Below are positions 1 to 5,349 of a stretch of 6,607 nt of DNA, piece after piece. The number at the start of each line of letters is the position of its first letter. Position 1 is the stretch's first letter. Where the stretch lies: the NCBI GenBank assembly GCA_944372725.1, contig CALWAA010000059.1:1-6607 (forward strand), in the 5' to 3' direction. This DNA comes from an uncultured Bacilli bacterium. Lineage in GTDB: Bacteria > Bacillota_I > Bacilli_A > RF39 > UBA660. The position numbers and the translations under genes were made by a program. Under the pieces are notes generated by a model. That model worked only from the letters and a program-made list of their open reading frames with translations. It had not been told where the DNA came from and ran no database searches.

Positions 1-19
1 AATTTCTTAGAATATACGG

Positions 20-41
20 AAGTATTATAAGAAGAATACTT
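20..41. repeat. Short inverted repeat next to the frr promoter
   Basis: AAGTATT at 20-26 and AATACTT at 35-41 form a 7-bp inverted repeat around an 8-base loop. The right arm touches the -35 box at 40-45. No run of T follows, so it is unlikely to be an intrinsic terminator. It could be a weak operator or the residue of an upstream gene end; in AT-rich DNA it may also be chance. Confidence 0.3.
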
Positions 42-68
42 GTAAAAAGTGAAATCATTAAGTATAAT
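40..68 (+). promoter_or_regulatory. Probable sigma-A type promoter of the frr unit
   Basis: A TTGTAA box at 40-45 and a perfect TATAAT at 63-68 are separated by exactly 17 bp, the ideal spacing for the housekeeping sigma factor. Transcription would start near 75, leaving a leader of about 30 nt that contains the frr ribosome binding site AGGAGG at 89-94. This suggests that frr can be transcribed independently of whatever lies upstream. The call rests on sequence match only. Confidence 0.7.
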
Positions 69-106
69 GATAGTATAAATAATTTTTTAGGAGGAATATT
101 AAAAAT

Positions 107-637
107 ATGGATGACACAAATTTAAAATTTGCTAAAACAATTGAAAATTTAGAAAGTAGACTATTAAACATCAGAGCAGGTAGAGCCAATCCGGCGATGT
201 TAAATGGAATTAATGCAAGTTATTATGGGGTACCTACGCCCATTCAATCTCTTGCTAATATTACAGTTCCGGAAGCACGTAGCTTAATGGTTAAGCCTTT
301 TGATAAAAGTGCTTTAAAAGAAATTGAAAGAGCTATTAATGAAGCAAATATTGGGATTACGCCAGTAAATAATGGCGAAGTTATTATTTTAACTGTTCCA
401 GAACTTACAGAAGAAAAGAGAAGAGAATATGTTAAGATGGCTAAATCTGTCTGTGAAGAAGCGAAAGTTGCTTTAAGAAATATTAGACAAGATGCTAATA
501 ATGAAATTAAAAAAATGGAATTACCAGAAGATGAAGAAAAAATGTATTTAGAAGACATACAAGAGAGTATTAATGAATATAATAAAAAGATAGATGAGAT
601 ATTTAAGGAAAAAGAAGCAGAACTAATGAGGGTATAA
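107..637 (+). CDS. frr: Ribosome recycling factor (RRF)
   Basis: RRF acts in the cytoplasm with EF-G to split post-termination ribosomes so that subunits and mRNA can be reused. The 176-residue protein is slightly shorter than the usual 185 because of a trimmed N-terminus and a short gap near residue 138. Clear family signatures are present: RAGRANPAML at 23-32, YYGVPTPIQSLA at 39-50, PFDKSALKEIERAI at 64-77, LTEEKRREYVKMAK at 100-113, ALRNIRQDAN at 122-131, and the typical KEAELM end. The two long helices of the stem (about 1-26 and 101-176) and the beta-rich middle (about 30-100) are recognisable. The ATG is preceded by AGGAGG at 89-94, with a rather long 12-nt spacer. The permease gene starts one base after its stop, so the two are probably cotranscribed. 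pyrH, the usual upstream neighbour of frr, cannot be recognised in the 106 bases available. Confidence 0.97.
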   Translation: MDDTNLKFAKTIENLESRLLNIRAGRANPAMLNGINASYYGVPTPIQSLANITVPEARSLMVKPFDKSALKEIERAINEANIGITPVNNGEVIILTVPELTEEKRREYVKMAKSVCEEAKVALRNIRQDANNEIKKMELPEDEEKMYLEDIQESINEYNKKIDEIFKEKEAELMRV

Positions 638-638
638 T

Positions 639-1802
639 ATGAAGAAAAATCTTAAGGAAATTGATAGTAAAGAAGTTAATGAAGTCGTTTCATTAACAAA
701 GAAAATCTTAAACTTGCTATATATAGTAATGATTGTAGCAATCATTTTATGTGGCACCATTATTCTTAAAAACTTAAATGTTTGGAATATTTTACTTACT
801 TTCCTTAAGGTCTTATCCCCTTTATTTATTGGTTTTGTTATTGCTTGGTTATTTAATCCAATTGTTAAAAAATTACATCAAAAAGGTATACCAAGAATTG
901 TTGGAAGTATTTTAGTATATGCAGTATTCTTAATCTTTATTTATGTATTTTTAAGAATTTTAGTTCCAACATTATATAAGCAAATTAATGAACTTATAGC
1001 TACATTACCATCAATATTAGATAAATTTAGTAATTTTGCAGATGATTTAATTAATCAAATATCAATTAGTGGGATTGATTTAACTAATTTTAGAGATAAT
1101 TTGTTTGATGGGGTAGGAGGCTTCTTAGTTAATTTTACGAATTCTCTACCTACCTCACTAATTGGTATTTTAGGAAGTTTAGCATCTGGTATCGGTACTA
1201 TTTTAATTAGTTTAGTAATTGGTTTATATATGCTATTTGATTTTGATGCTATTACGAAACATTTTTTGAAATTAGTACCAAATAAAAATAAATATGAAAT
1301 AGAAGTATTAATTACGGATATTGGAAAAGAAGTTAGAAAAACGATTAGTGGCACGCTTTTAGTAGCATTCATGGTCTTTGTTTGTGATACGATTGGTTTT
1401 GCTATTATTGGTTTAAATGCACCACTATTATTTGGAATTTTTTGTGGTTTAACCGATTTAATTCCTTATATTGGTCCTTATATTGGAGGTGCTGCTGCCG
1501 TAATTGTAGGCTTTAGTCAAGGAACGATTACGGGAATTGCGGTTTTAATTATCTGTGTAGTGGTACAATTATTAGAGAACTATGTTTTACAACCAATTGT
1601 TATGAGTAAGACAACTCATTTACATCCAGTAACCATTATGATTGGCTTATTAGTATTTGCTCATTATTTTGGTATAGTTGGTATGATTATTGCCACTCCA
1701 TGTATTGCCTTATTAAAAGTAATATTTAGATTTATTGTTAAAAAATATAATTTATTTAAAGATGATGAAGTCTTATTAAAAGAAGTACTCAAAGATGATT
1801 AG
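639..1802 (+). CDS. AI-2E family transporter (permease)
   Basis: This 387-residue polytopic membrane protein belongs to the AI-2E transporter family (TqsA/YdiK/YtvI-like). Some members have been proposed to export autoinducer-2 and others act as Na+(Li+)/H+ antiporters, so the substrate cannot be assigned here. Membrane segments are visible at about 26-46, 50-73, 87-110, 172-200, 238-258, 262-290, 298-316 and 331-362. The soluble loop between the third and fourth (about 111-170) is typical. Family motifs are DLIPYIGPYIGG at 273-284, ENYVLQPIVM at 313-322, the LHP triplet at 328-330 and GIVGMIIATPCIALLKV at 345-361. The start lies one base after the frr stop. Its ribosome binding site GAGGGT (about 628-633) is inside the end of frr, suggesting translational coupling. 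The last codons form the 5' arm of a terminator hairpin, and the stop overlaps the convergent regulator gene by 4 bp. Confidence 0.93.
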   Translation: MKKNLKEIDSKEVNEVVSLTKKILNLLYIVMIVAIILCGTIILKNLNVWNILLTFLKVLSPLFIGFVIAWLFNPIVKKLHQKGIPRIVGSILVYAVFLIFIYVFLRILVPTLYKQINELIATLPSILDKFSNFADDLINQISISGIDLTNFRDNLFDGVGGFLVNFTNSLPTSLIGILGSLASGIGTILISLVIGLYMLFDFDAITKHFLKLVPNKNKYEIEVLITDIGKEVRKTISGTLLVAFMVFVCDTIGFAIIGLNAPLLFGIFCGLTDLIPYIGPYIGGAAAVIVGFSQGTITGIAVLIICVVVQLLENYVLQPIVMSKTTHLHPVTIMIGLLVFAHYFGIVGMIIATPCIALLKVIFRFIVKKYNLFKDDEVLLKEVLKDD

Positions 1803-1817
1803 AGTACTTCTTTTTTT
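1778..1817. terminator. Shared bidirectional intrinsic terminator
   Basis: AAAAGAAGTACTC at 1778-1790 pairs perfectly with GAGTACTTCTTTT at 1802-1814 around an 11-base loop. On the plus strand the stem runs into seven T (1811-1817), a strong terminator for the frr/permease unit. Read on the minus strand, the stem is followed by TTTT and then AATAAG, so it should also stop the regulator transcript, probably less efficiently. Both convergent stop codons lie inside the hairpin. Confidence 0.88.
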
Positions 1818-2248
1818 AAGGTTTTGCCACAAATGTAATCAGCAGAAACATGAAATCTTGTTACAAACGCATGAAGATAAGCAGCAGTCATATATTCCGG
1901 ATGTTTTTCTAATTTGGCTATGGTTGCCGCAGAAACATGTAAATCTTTAGCTAACTCTTTTTGGGTAACACGATTAATTTTACGAACATATCTCATACTA
2001 AATCTTAAATATTTATAATCAATATCTCGTAAATGAACAGTTCTAATCACTTTGCTAATTCCCAGTAAAGCATTTAAAGAGACTTTAAAGTAATTACTTA
2101 GAGTATTTAATTCATCAATTTTCATTGGTCTTTCGTTTCCTTCATAAAGTTTATATACAGCTAAAGATATTTTTAAACGCTTAGCAACATCTCTTTGAGA
2201 TAAACCACGTTCTGTACGAATTTGGGCAATTAGAAACCCATTTTGCAT
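1799..2248 (-). CDS. Transcriptional regulator with two XRE-type HTH domains
   Basis: This is a cytoplasmic DNA-binding protein. From the chosen start it has 149 residues and two Cro/CI-type helix-turn-helix domains. The first spans about 5-63 and contains RGLSQRDVAKRLKISLAVYKLYE, shown here by its ends RGLSQRDV (14-21) and YKLYEG (32-37), plus a second half PMKIDELNTLSNYFKVSLNALLG. The second spans about 82-142 and contains VTQKELAKDLHVSAATIAKLE and FHVSADYICG. No ligand or protease domain is seen. An ATG 24 bases further upstream (2272) lies in frame, but AAAGGAGG at 2262-2255 sits inside that extension, 6 nt before the ATG at 2248, so the shorter start is preferred. The gene is divergent from the peptide export operon, and the intergenic region has dyad symmetry. 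Regulation of that operon and of itself is an inference from this layout. Its 3' end overlaps the permease gene by 4 bp. Confidence 0.88.
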   Translation of the reverse strand: MQNGFLIAQIRTERGLSQRDVAKRLKISLAVYKLYEGNERPMKIDELNTLSNYFKVSLNALLGISKVIRTVHLRDIDYKYLRFSMRYVRKINRVTQKELAKDLHVSAATIAKLEKHPEYMTAAYLHAFVTRFHVSADYICGKTLKKEVL

Positions 2249-2272
2249 ATAATTCCTCCTTTCGGGTGGCAT

Positions 2273-2305
2273 AGTATAACAGATAAAAAGCGCGAATTTT
2301 GTCGA
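2273..2305 (-). promoter_or_regulatory. Candidate promoter of the XRE regulator gene
   Basis: On the minus strand a good -10 hexamer TATACT occupies 2278-2273, about 25 bp ahead of the start codon at 2248. No -35 box stands at the usual 17-bp distance. The nearest -35-like hexamer is TCGACA at 2305-2300, giving a 21-bp spacer. Long spacers of this kind are known in activator-dependent promoters such as Spo0A-controlled spoIIG in Bacillus subtilis. The -10 is reasonably supported; the -35 assignment is tentative. Confidence 0.5.
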
Positions 2306-2306
2306 A
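2290..2306 (+). promoter_or_regulatory. Possible Spo0A (0A) box pair
   Basis: TGTCGAA at 2300-2306, embedded in TTGTCGAA, matches the published 0A-box consensus exactly. A second, degenerate element GCGCGAA at 2290-2296 shares the CGAA core. It lies three bases upstream, giving the 7-3-7 tandem layout found in the B. subtilis abrB promoter. The pair overlaps the -35 region of the divergent regulator promoter. Only one box is a full match, and nothing in the window shows that the host has Spo0A, so the call is low confidence. Confidence 0.3.
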
Positions 2307-2328
2307 CCGTGTCACAGGCCTCAAAATT
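2295..2328. repeat. Inverted repeat in the divergent control region
   Basis: AATTTTG at 2295-2301 and CAAAATT at 2322-2328 form a 7-bp inverted repeat. Its centre (2311.5) almost coincides with a smaller palindrome GTG-T-CAC at 2309-2315. The island 2301-2320 is clearly richer in G and C than the flanks. Its position between the divergent regulator and the export operon suggests an operator, probably for the XRE protein. The remaining stretch, 2341-2404, is A-rich with AATAAAG repeated at a 10-bp interval (2348 and 2358); no convincing promoter for the operon could be picked by eye. Confidence 0.45.
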
Positions 2329-2404
2329 TGTAGCCATATTTCAAAAAAATAAAGGAAAATAAAGAAATACGGGTAATAAATAGTTATGAAGGGAGGTAAA
2401 GTAT

Positions 2405-4459
2405 ATGGCTAAAATAGAAGTAATAAAACAACGAGATTTAAAAGATTGTGGTGCTTGTTGCATTGAGGCAATTGTAAAATATTATGGTGGCTATGTTCCT
2501 ATGGAAAAAGTGCGAGATGATACTTGTACCAATGCGAGTGGAACAACAGCCTTTCATATTGTAAAAGCATTATGTACTTATGGCTTTGATGCAATGGGTG
2601 TAAAAACAGATAGCATATCAGATGAAAATATTTATTTGCCAGCGATTGCACATGTAGTTTTAAAAAATGGCTTGCAACATTTTGTAGTAGTCTATAAATT
2701 GAATCATAAATATATTTATTTGATGGACCCAGCTAAAGGAAAAACAAAAATGTTAATTTCTGATTTTGAAGAAATATGGGACCATATTTTAATATTAGCA
2801 ACCCCTAGTAGTAATATCTTAAAATATACCAAAGAACTATCTATTTTGAATCTTTTTATAAATCTTTTATCCAAAAACAAAACCTTATTTTTAAAAGTCT
2901 TAATGACAAATTTTATCTTAATGATTTTAACAATATTAGGAAACTTCTACTTTCAAATCAGTATCTCAAGTATCCAAGAAGGACAAGATACAAATTTTAT
3001 TAAATTTATAGTGATTCTTTTCTTTATAATATTTCTTATTAAAGTATTCGTAAACTATTTCAAAACCTATTACCTTAATTATCTGAACAAAAACCTAGAC
3101 ACTGAATTATTTACTCTATTTATAGAACATATATTTAAACTCCCTTTAAAATTTATTCAAAATCGTACGACTGGAGAAATTGTTACTAGAATAGATGAAT
3201 TAAGTGATACGAAGAATTTATTCTCAGAAATATTCACAACATTCATTTTAAATACGATTTTGATTATTGGCGCGGTTGTTACCTTGTTTTTGATAAACAA
3301 TAAATTATTTTTTCTACTCTGTTTAATCATAATAATTTACTTAATAATAGGGGGATTATTTAGTAAGAAAATTTATCAAAAAGTAAAAGAAAACATTGAT
3401 ATGGCAACAGATTTTAATACAACATTAATTGAAAATGTAGACATGAATTATAGTATTAAGAATTTAAATTTAGTAAAAGAATTTATTTATCGAATTGAAA
3501 ACAAATTAATTATGATGTTAAAGAGTAATTTTTCCTTTACTAGTATTTTAAACCTAATTGAATTAATAAAGAATTTTATATATGAAATAGGTTTGTTTCT
3601 TATCATGACAGTGGGTATCTATCTAGTTTACAAAAATGAATTAGAAATATTAAGTCTTGTTACTTTCAATAGTATTATCGTTTATTTGTTTAATCCGGCT
3701 AGAGAATTAGTTGATTTAATACCAAAATATAATTATCTGAAAGCCTCTTTTAATAAATTAAGCGAATTTTTAGCAACGGAAATCGAAAAAGATTTAGGTG
3801 GGTTAAATAGATTGAAGGGTAATCATATCGAAGTAAAAGATTTGAGTTATTCTTATGATTATTTTCATAAAATTTTAAATAAAGTTAATTTTCAAGTAAA
3901 AAGTAAAGATAAAGTTTTACTTAGTGGTCCAAGCGGAAGTGGTAAAAGCACAATTTGTAAATTACTTTATCGAAGTTTAGGCACTTATTCGGGAAATATT
4001 GAATTAAATAAAACGAGTGAATGTGATTATAGTTTAAAAGCGATCAGAGAAAACATCCTATATGTAGGCCAAAACGAAAATCTTTTTACTGGAACAATCA
4101 GAGAGAATATCATTTGTTATAGACAAATATCAGATGAAGAATTTAAAATAGTATGTAAAATTTGTAAGTTAGAAGAAATAGTTAGTAAAAAACCCAACCG
4201 ATATAACACAGTAATTAATGCATCTCTAAACAATTTAAGTGGAGGAGAAAAACAAAGGATTATTCTAGCACGAGCATTGCTTAAAAAGGCCAAAATATTG
4301 ATTTTAGATGAAGCATTAAGTGAGGTAAATATTAGTATGGAAAAAGAAATATTAGATAATATTTTTACTTATTATAAAAACAATACGTTAATTTATGTTA
4401 CCCATAAAAATGTTGATGATAAATTTTCTAAAATTATTCGTTTAGGTGAGATATGTTAG
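2405..4459 (+). CDS. Peptidase-containing ABC transporter (C39) for double-glycine peptides
   Basis: This 684-residue membrane protein both cleaves double-glycine leaders and exports the mature peptides. Its N-terminal C39 protease domain (about 1-140) has Q9, D14 and catalytic C15 in QRDLKDCGACC, H92 in QHFVVVY and D108 in MDPAKG, so the catalytic set is complete. The membrane domain (about 155-450) shows six helices near 161-185, 198-217, 275-297, 301-319, 386-408 and 412-430, and the conserved TGEIVTRIDEL at 256-266. The ATPase domain (about 473-684) has Walker A GPSGSGKST (508-516), Q-loop Q556, signature LSGGE (611-615), Walker B ILILDE (631-636) and H-loop H667. The D-loop reads SEVN instead of the usual SALD, so its aspartate is replaced by Asn642. 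The start is supported by GGGAGGT at 2391-2397, 7 nt upstream. Length matches family members such as LagD, ComA and PCAT1. Its substrates are almost surely the three peptides encoded downstream. Confidence 0.96.
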   Translation: MAKIEVIKQRDLKDCGACCIEAIVKYYGGYVPMEKVRDDTCTNASGTTAFHIVKALCTYGFDAMGVKTDSISDENIYLPAIAHVVLKNGLQHFVVVYKLNHKYIYLMDPAKGKTKMLISDFEEIWDHILILATPSSNILKYTKELSILNLFINLLSKNKTLFLKVLMTNFILMILTILGNFYFQISISSIQEGQDTNFIKFIVILFFIIFLIKVFVNYFKTYYLNYLNKNLDTELFTLFIEHIFKLPLKFIQNRTTGEIVTRIDELSDTKNLFSEIFTTFILNTILIIGAVVTLFLINNKLFFLLCLIIIIYLIIGGLFSKKIYQKVKENIDMATDFNTTLIENVDMNYSIKNLNLVKEFIYRIENKLIMMLKSNFSFTSILNLIELIKNFIYEIGLFLIMTVGIYLVYKNELEILSLVTFNSIIVYLFNPARELVDLIPKYNYLKASFNKLSEFLATEIEKDLGGLNRLKGNHIEVKDLSYSYDYFHKILNKVNFQVKSKDKVLLSGPSGSGKSTICKLLYRSLGTYSGNIELNKTSECDYSLKAIRENILYVGQNENLFTGTIRENIICYRQISDEEFKIVCKICKLEEIVSKKPNRYNTVINASLNNLSGGEKQRIILARALLKKAKILILDEALSEVNISMEKEILDNIFTYYKNNTLIYVTHKNVDDKFSKIIRLGEIC

Positions 4460-4863
4460 ATTTATTTAATAATAAAACCGCTTTTTTGAATAAAAGTCCA
4501 AGAATAGGCTGGATTCTTATTATTTCGCTATTATGTATCTTATTATTTATGTTCATTTATGTATGTAAAAAAGAAATTTATGATAGTTATCAAGCAAGAG
4601 GAGTTGCATCCTGCAATGATGTTTGCACTATTACAACCGCCATACCTTCCAGTTTAAATTTTGAACAAATTATTTTGAATAATAAGAATTTAGATTATGA
4701 ACTAATAAGTAAAGAATTAAAAATAGATGAGGCAAATTATCTATCTTATTATGAAATTACCTTATCCGTTAAAGAATCTTTATTAGATAGTGAAATTGTA
4801 AATTTGAATTTTTATTATAACAAACAAAAAATTATTACTAAAATAAAAGAAAAAATGTTTTAA
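4453..4863 (+). CDS. Small single-pass membrane protein; possible minimal export accessory or immunity protein
   Basis: No family is recognised with certainty. The 136-residue protein has a short cytoplasmic N-terminus, one membrane helix at about 18-37 and an outer domain of about 98 residues. This topology (positive RIGW before the helix) resembles the N-terminus of HlyD-like bacteriocin secretion accessory proteins. Those are usually around 400-470 residues, with coiled-coil and lipoyl-like parts that are absent here. The outer domain has alternating hydrophobic stretches that could form beta strands and a C54-x3-C58 pair that might form a disulfide. The gene overlaps the transporter by 7 bp and has the ribosome binding site AGGTGA at 4444-4449, so coupled translation is likely. 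Its place between transporter and peptides fits either a reduced accessory protein or an immunity protein; the sequence does not decide. No frameshift remnants of a longer accessory gene are seen. Confidence 0.75.
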   Translation: MLDLFNNKTAFLNKSPRIGWILIISLLCILLFMFIYVCKKEIYDSYQARGVASCNDVCTITTAIPSSLNFEQIILNNKNLDYELISKELKIDEANYLSYYEITLSVKESLLDSEIVNLNFYYNKQKIITKIKEKMF

Positions 4864-4876
4864 AAGGAGGAATAAA

Positions 4877-5008
4877 ATGAAAAGAATGGAAACAGAAGAA
4901 TTAATGAATTGTAGTGGGGGAGGAATATTTAGTACTATTGCTAATCTGGTAATAAGTATTATTTCTCTTACCAAAGCTATATTTTCTTTAAAGAATTTGC
5001 GAGGTTAA
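4877..5008 (+). CDS. Double-glycine leader peptide 1 (putative bacteriocin, 43 aa)
   Basis: This small gene encodes a 43-residue precursor. The leader MKRMETEELMNCSGG (1-15) has Glu at -8, Leu at -7 and Gly-Gly at -2/-1, the pattern read by C39 proteases; the -4 position is Cys12 where Ile, Val or Leu is usual. The predicted mature part is 28 residues, begins GIFSTIANLV and ends FSLKNLRG. It is rich in Ile, Leu and Ser, has a net charge of about +3, contains no Cys, Trp or acidic residue, and could form an amphipathic helix. A third Gly at 16 makes the cut site slightly ambiguous, but the Glu/Leu register favours cleavage after Gly15. AAAAGGAGG at 4862-4870 lies 6 nt before the ATG and overlaps the stop of the previous gene. 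Antimicrobial function is inferred from context. Without Cys or modification genes, a lanthipeptide is unlikely. Confidence 0.88.
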   Translation: MKRMETEELMNCSGGGIFSTIANLVISIISLTKAIFSLKNLRG

Positions 5009-5009
5009 A

Positions 5010-5147
5010 ATGAAAAATTTAAGTTCTGAAGAATTAATGCAAGTAAATGGAGGAATATCGGCTGCAGCGATTTTTGGTGGAATTGCCATCGCTATTGCTT
5101 TTATTGCCTCTGCTATATATGGTTATTTCTATCCGAAGGAGGGATAA
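5010..5147 (+). CDS. Double-glycine leader peptide 2 (putative bacteriocin, 45 aa)
   Basis: This gene encodes a 45-residue precursor. Its leader MKNLSSEELMQVNGG (1-15) is a textbook double-glycine leader: Leu -12, Ser -11, Glu -8, Leu -7, Val -4, Gly -2, Gly -1. The predicted 30-residue mature peptide begins ISAAAIFGG and ends YGYFYPKEG. It is extremely hydrophobic, with a central run of Ala and Ile, a Gly-Gly at mature positions 8-9, several small-xxx-small spacings and a near-neutral charge, as expected for a membrane-inserting helix with an aromatic end. It starts one base after the stop of peptide 1. Its ribosome binding site GAGGT (5001-5005) lies inside the last codons of peptide 1. Twelve bases of the leader (5028-5039) are identical to the same place in peptide 1. 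It may be a partner of a multi-peptide bacteriocin; activity is inferred. Confidence 0.9.
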   Translation: MKNLSSEELMQVNGGISAAAIFGGIAIAIAFIASAIYGYFYPKEG

Positions 5148-5148
5148 T

Positions 5149-5292
5149 ATGAAATTAGAAGACCATGATTTAATTGAAGTATCAGGAGGTGCGATTAATG
5201 GAACGCTAATCAATGCCTTTGCTAGATTGCTTGATTTAGTAATTGATATAGGTAGAATGATTGGCTCATCCATTCGCCGCCTAGTAAATTAA
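5149..5292 (+). CDS. Double-glycine leader peptide 3 (putative bacteriocin, 47 aa)
   Basis: This gene encodes a 47-residue precursor with leader MKLEDHDLIEVSGG (1-14), one residue shorter than the other two: Leu -12, Asp -8, Leu -7, Val -4, Gly -2, Gly -1. The predicted mature part has 33 residues, begins AINGTLINAF and ends SSIRRLVN. Charged residues at mature positions 12, 15, 19, 22, 29 and 30 fall mostly on one face of a helix. A GxxxG motif is present at 21-25, as in many two-peptide (class IIb) bacteriocins. Net charge is about +2 and there is no Cys. The frame is open upstream to an ATG at 5047, but that start has no ribosome binding site and lies inside peptide 2. AGGAGGG (5137-5143) points to the ATG at 5149, one base after the peptide 2 stop. 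A terminator follows directly. Confidence 0.9.
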   Translation: MKLEDHDLIEVSGGAINGTLINAFARLLDLVIDIGRMIGSSIRRLVN

Positions 5293-5293
5293 A

Positions 5294-5323
5294 AAGAAAG
5301 GGTTTTTTTTAAAGCCCTTTTTT
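5294..5323 (+). terminator. Intrinsic terminator of the peptide operon
   Basis: AAAGGG at 5297-5302 pairs with CCCTTT at 5315-5320. The inner TTT/AAA pairs extend the stem, with one bulged G at 5314. The hairpin is flanked by A-rich sequence and followed by T at 5318-5323. It begins just after the stop of the third peptide and should end the operon. Confidence 0.88.
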
Positions 5324-5331
5324 GATATAAT
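5323..5331 (+). promoter_or_regulatory. Extended -10 promoter for the 69-aa membrane protein gene
   Basis: TGATATAAT contains a perfect TATAAT at 5326-5331 with the TGn extension at 5323-5325. The -35 region at 5303-5308 is only TTTTTT, inside the preceding terminator, so promoter strength would come from the extended -10. Transcription would start near 5338, very close to the GGTGAT ribosome binding site at 5341-5346. Confidence 0.6.
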
Positions 5332-5349
5332 AAAATTGCTGGTGATAAT

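Noticed and set aside
3..125. Plus-strand frame open from the left edge through the start of frr, and another frame ending at 28-30
   Set aside because: Neither end matches a recognisable upstream protein such as UMP kinase, and the first would run over the frr promoter and ribosome binding site. Too short to call a partial gene.
2249..2272. Eight-residue N-terminal extension of the XRE regulator from an ATG at 2272
   Set aside because: The strong ribosome binding site AAAGGAGG lies inside this extension, and the ATG at 2272 is next to the -10 box, so it is probably not translated.
4783..4974. Minus-strand open frame of 63 codons across the end of the accessory gene and peptide 1
   Set aside because: The hydrophobic product comes from reading AT-rich coding DNA backwards; no ribosome binding site, and it conflicts with well-supported genes.
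5047..5148. Longer version of peptide 3 starting at 5047
   Set aside because: It has no ribosome binding site, overlaps peptide 2 in another frame and would hide the double-glycine leader, which begins exactly at the ATG at 5149.
5034..5273. Minus-strand open frame across peptides 2 and 3
   Set aside because: It is a shadow of the peptide genes without ribosome binding site or recognisable protein features.
4877..5292. Lanthipeptide or other modified peptide cluster
   Set aside because: The mature peptides contain no cysteine and no modification enzyme gene is present in the window.
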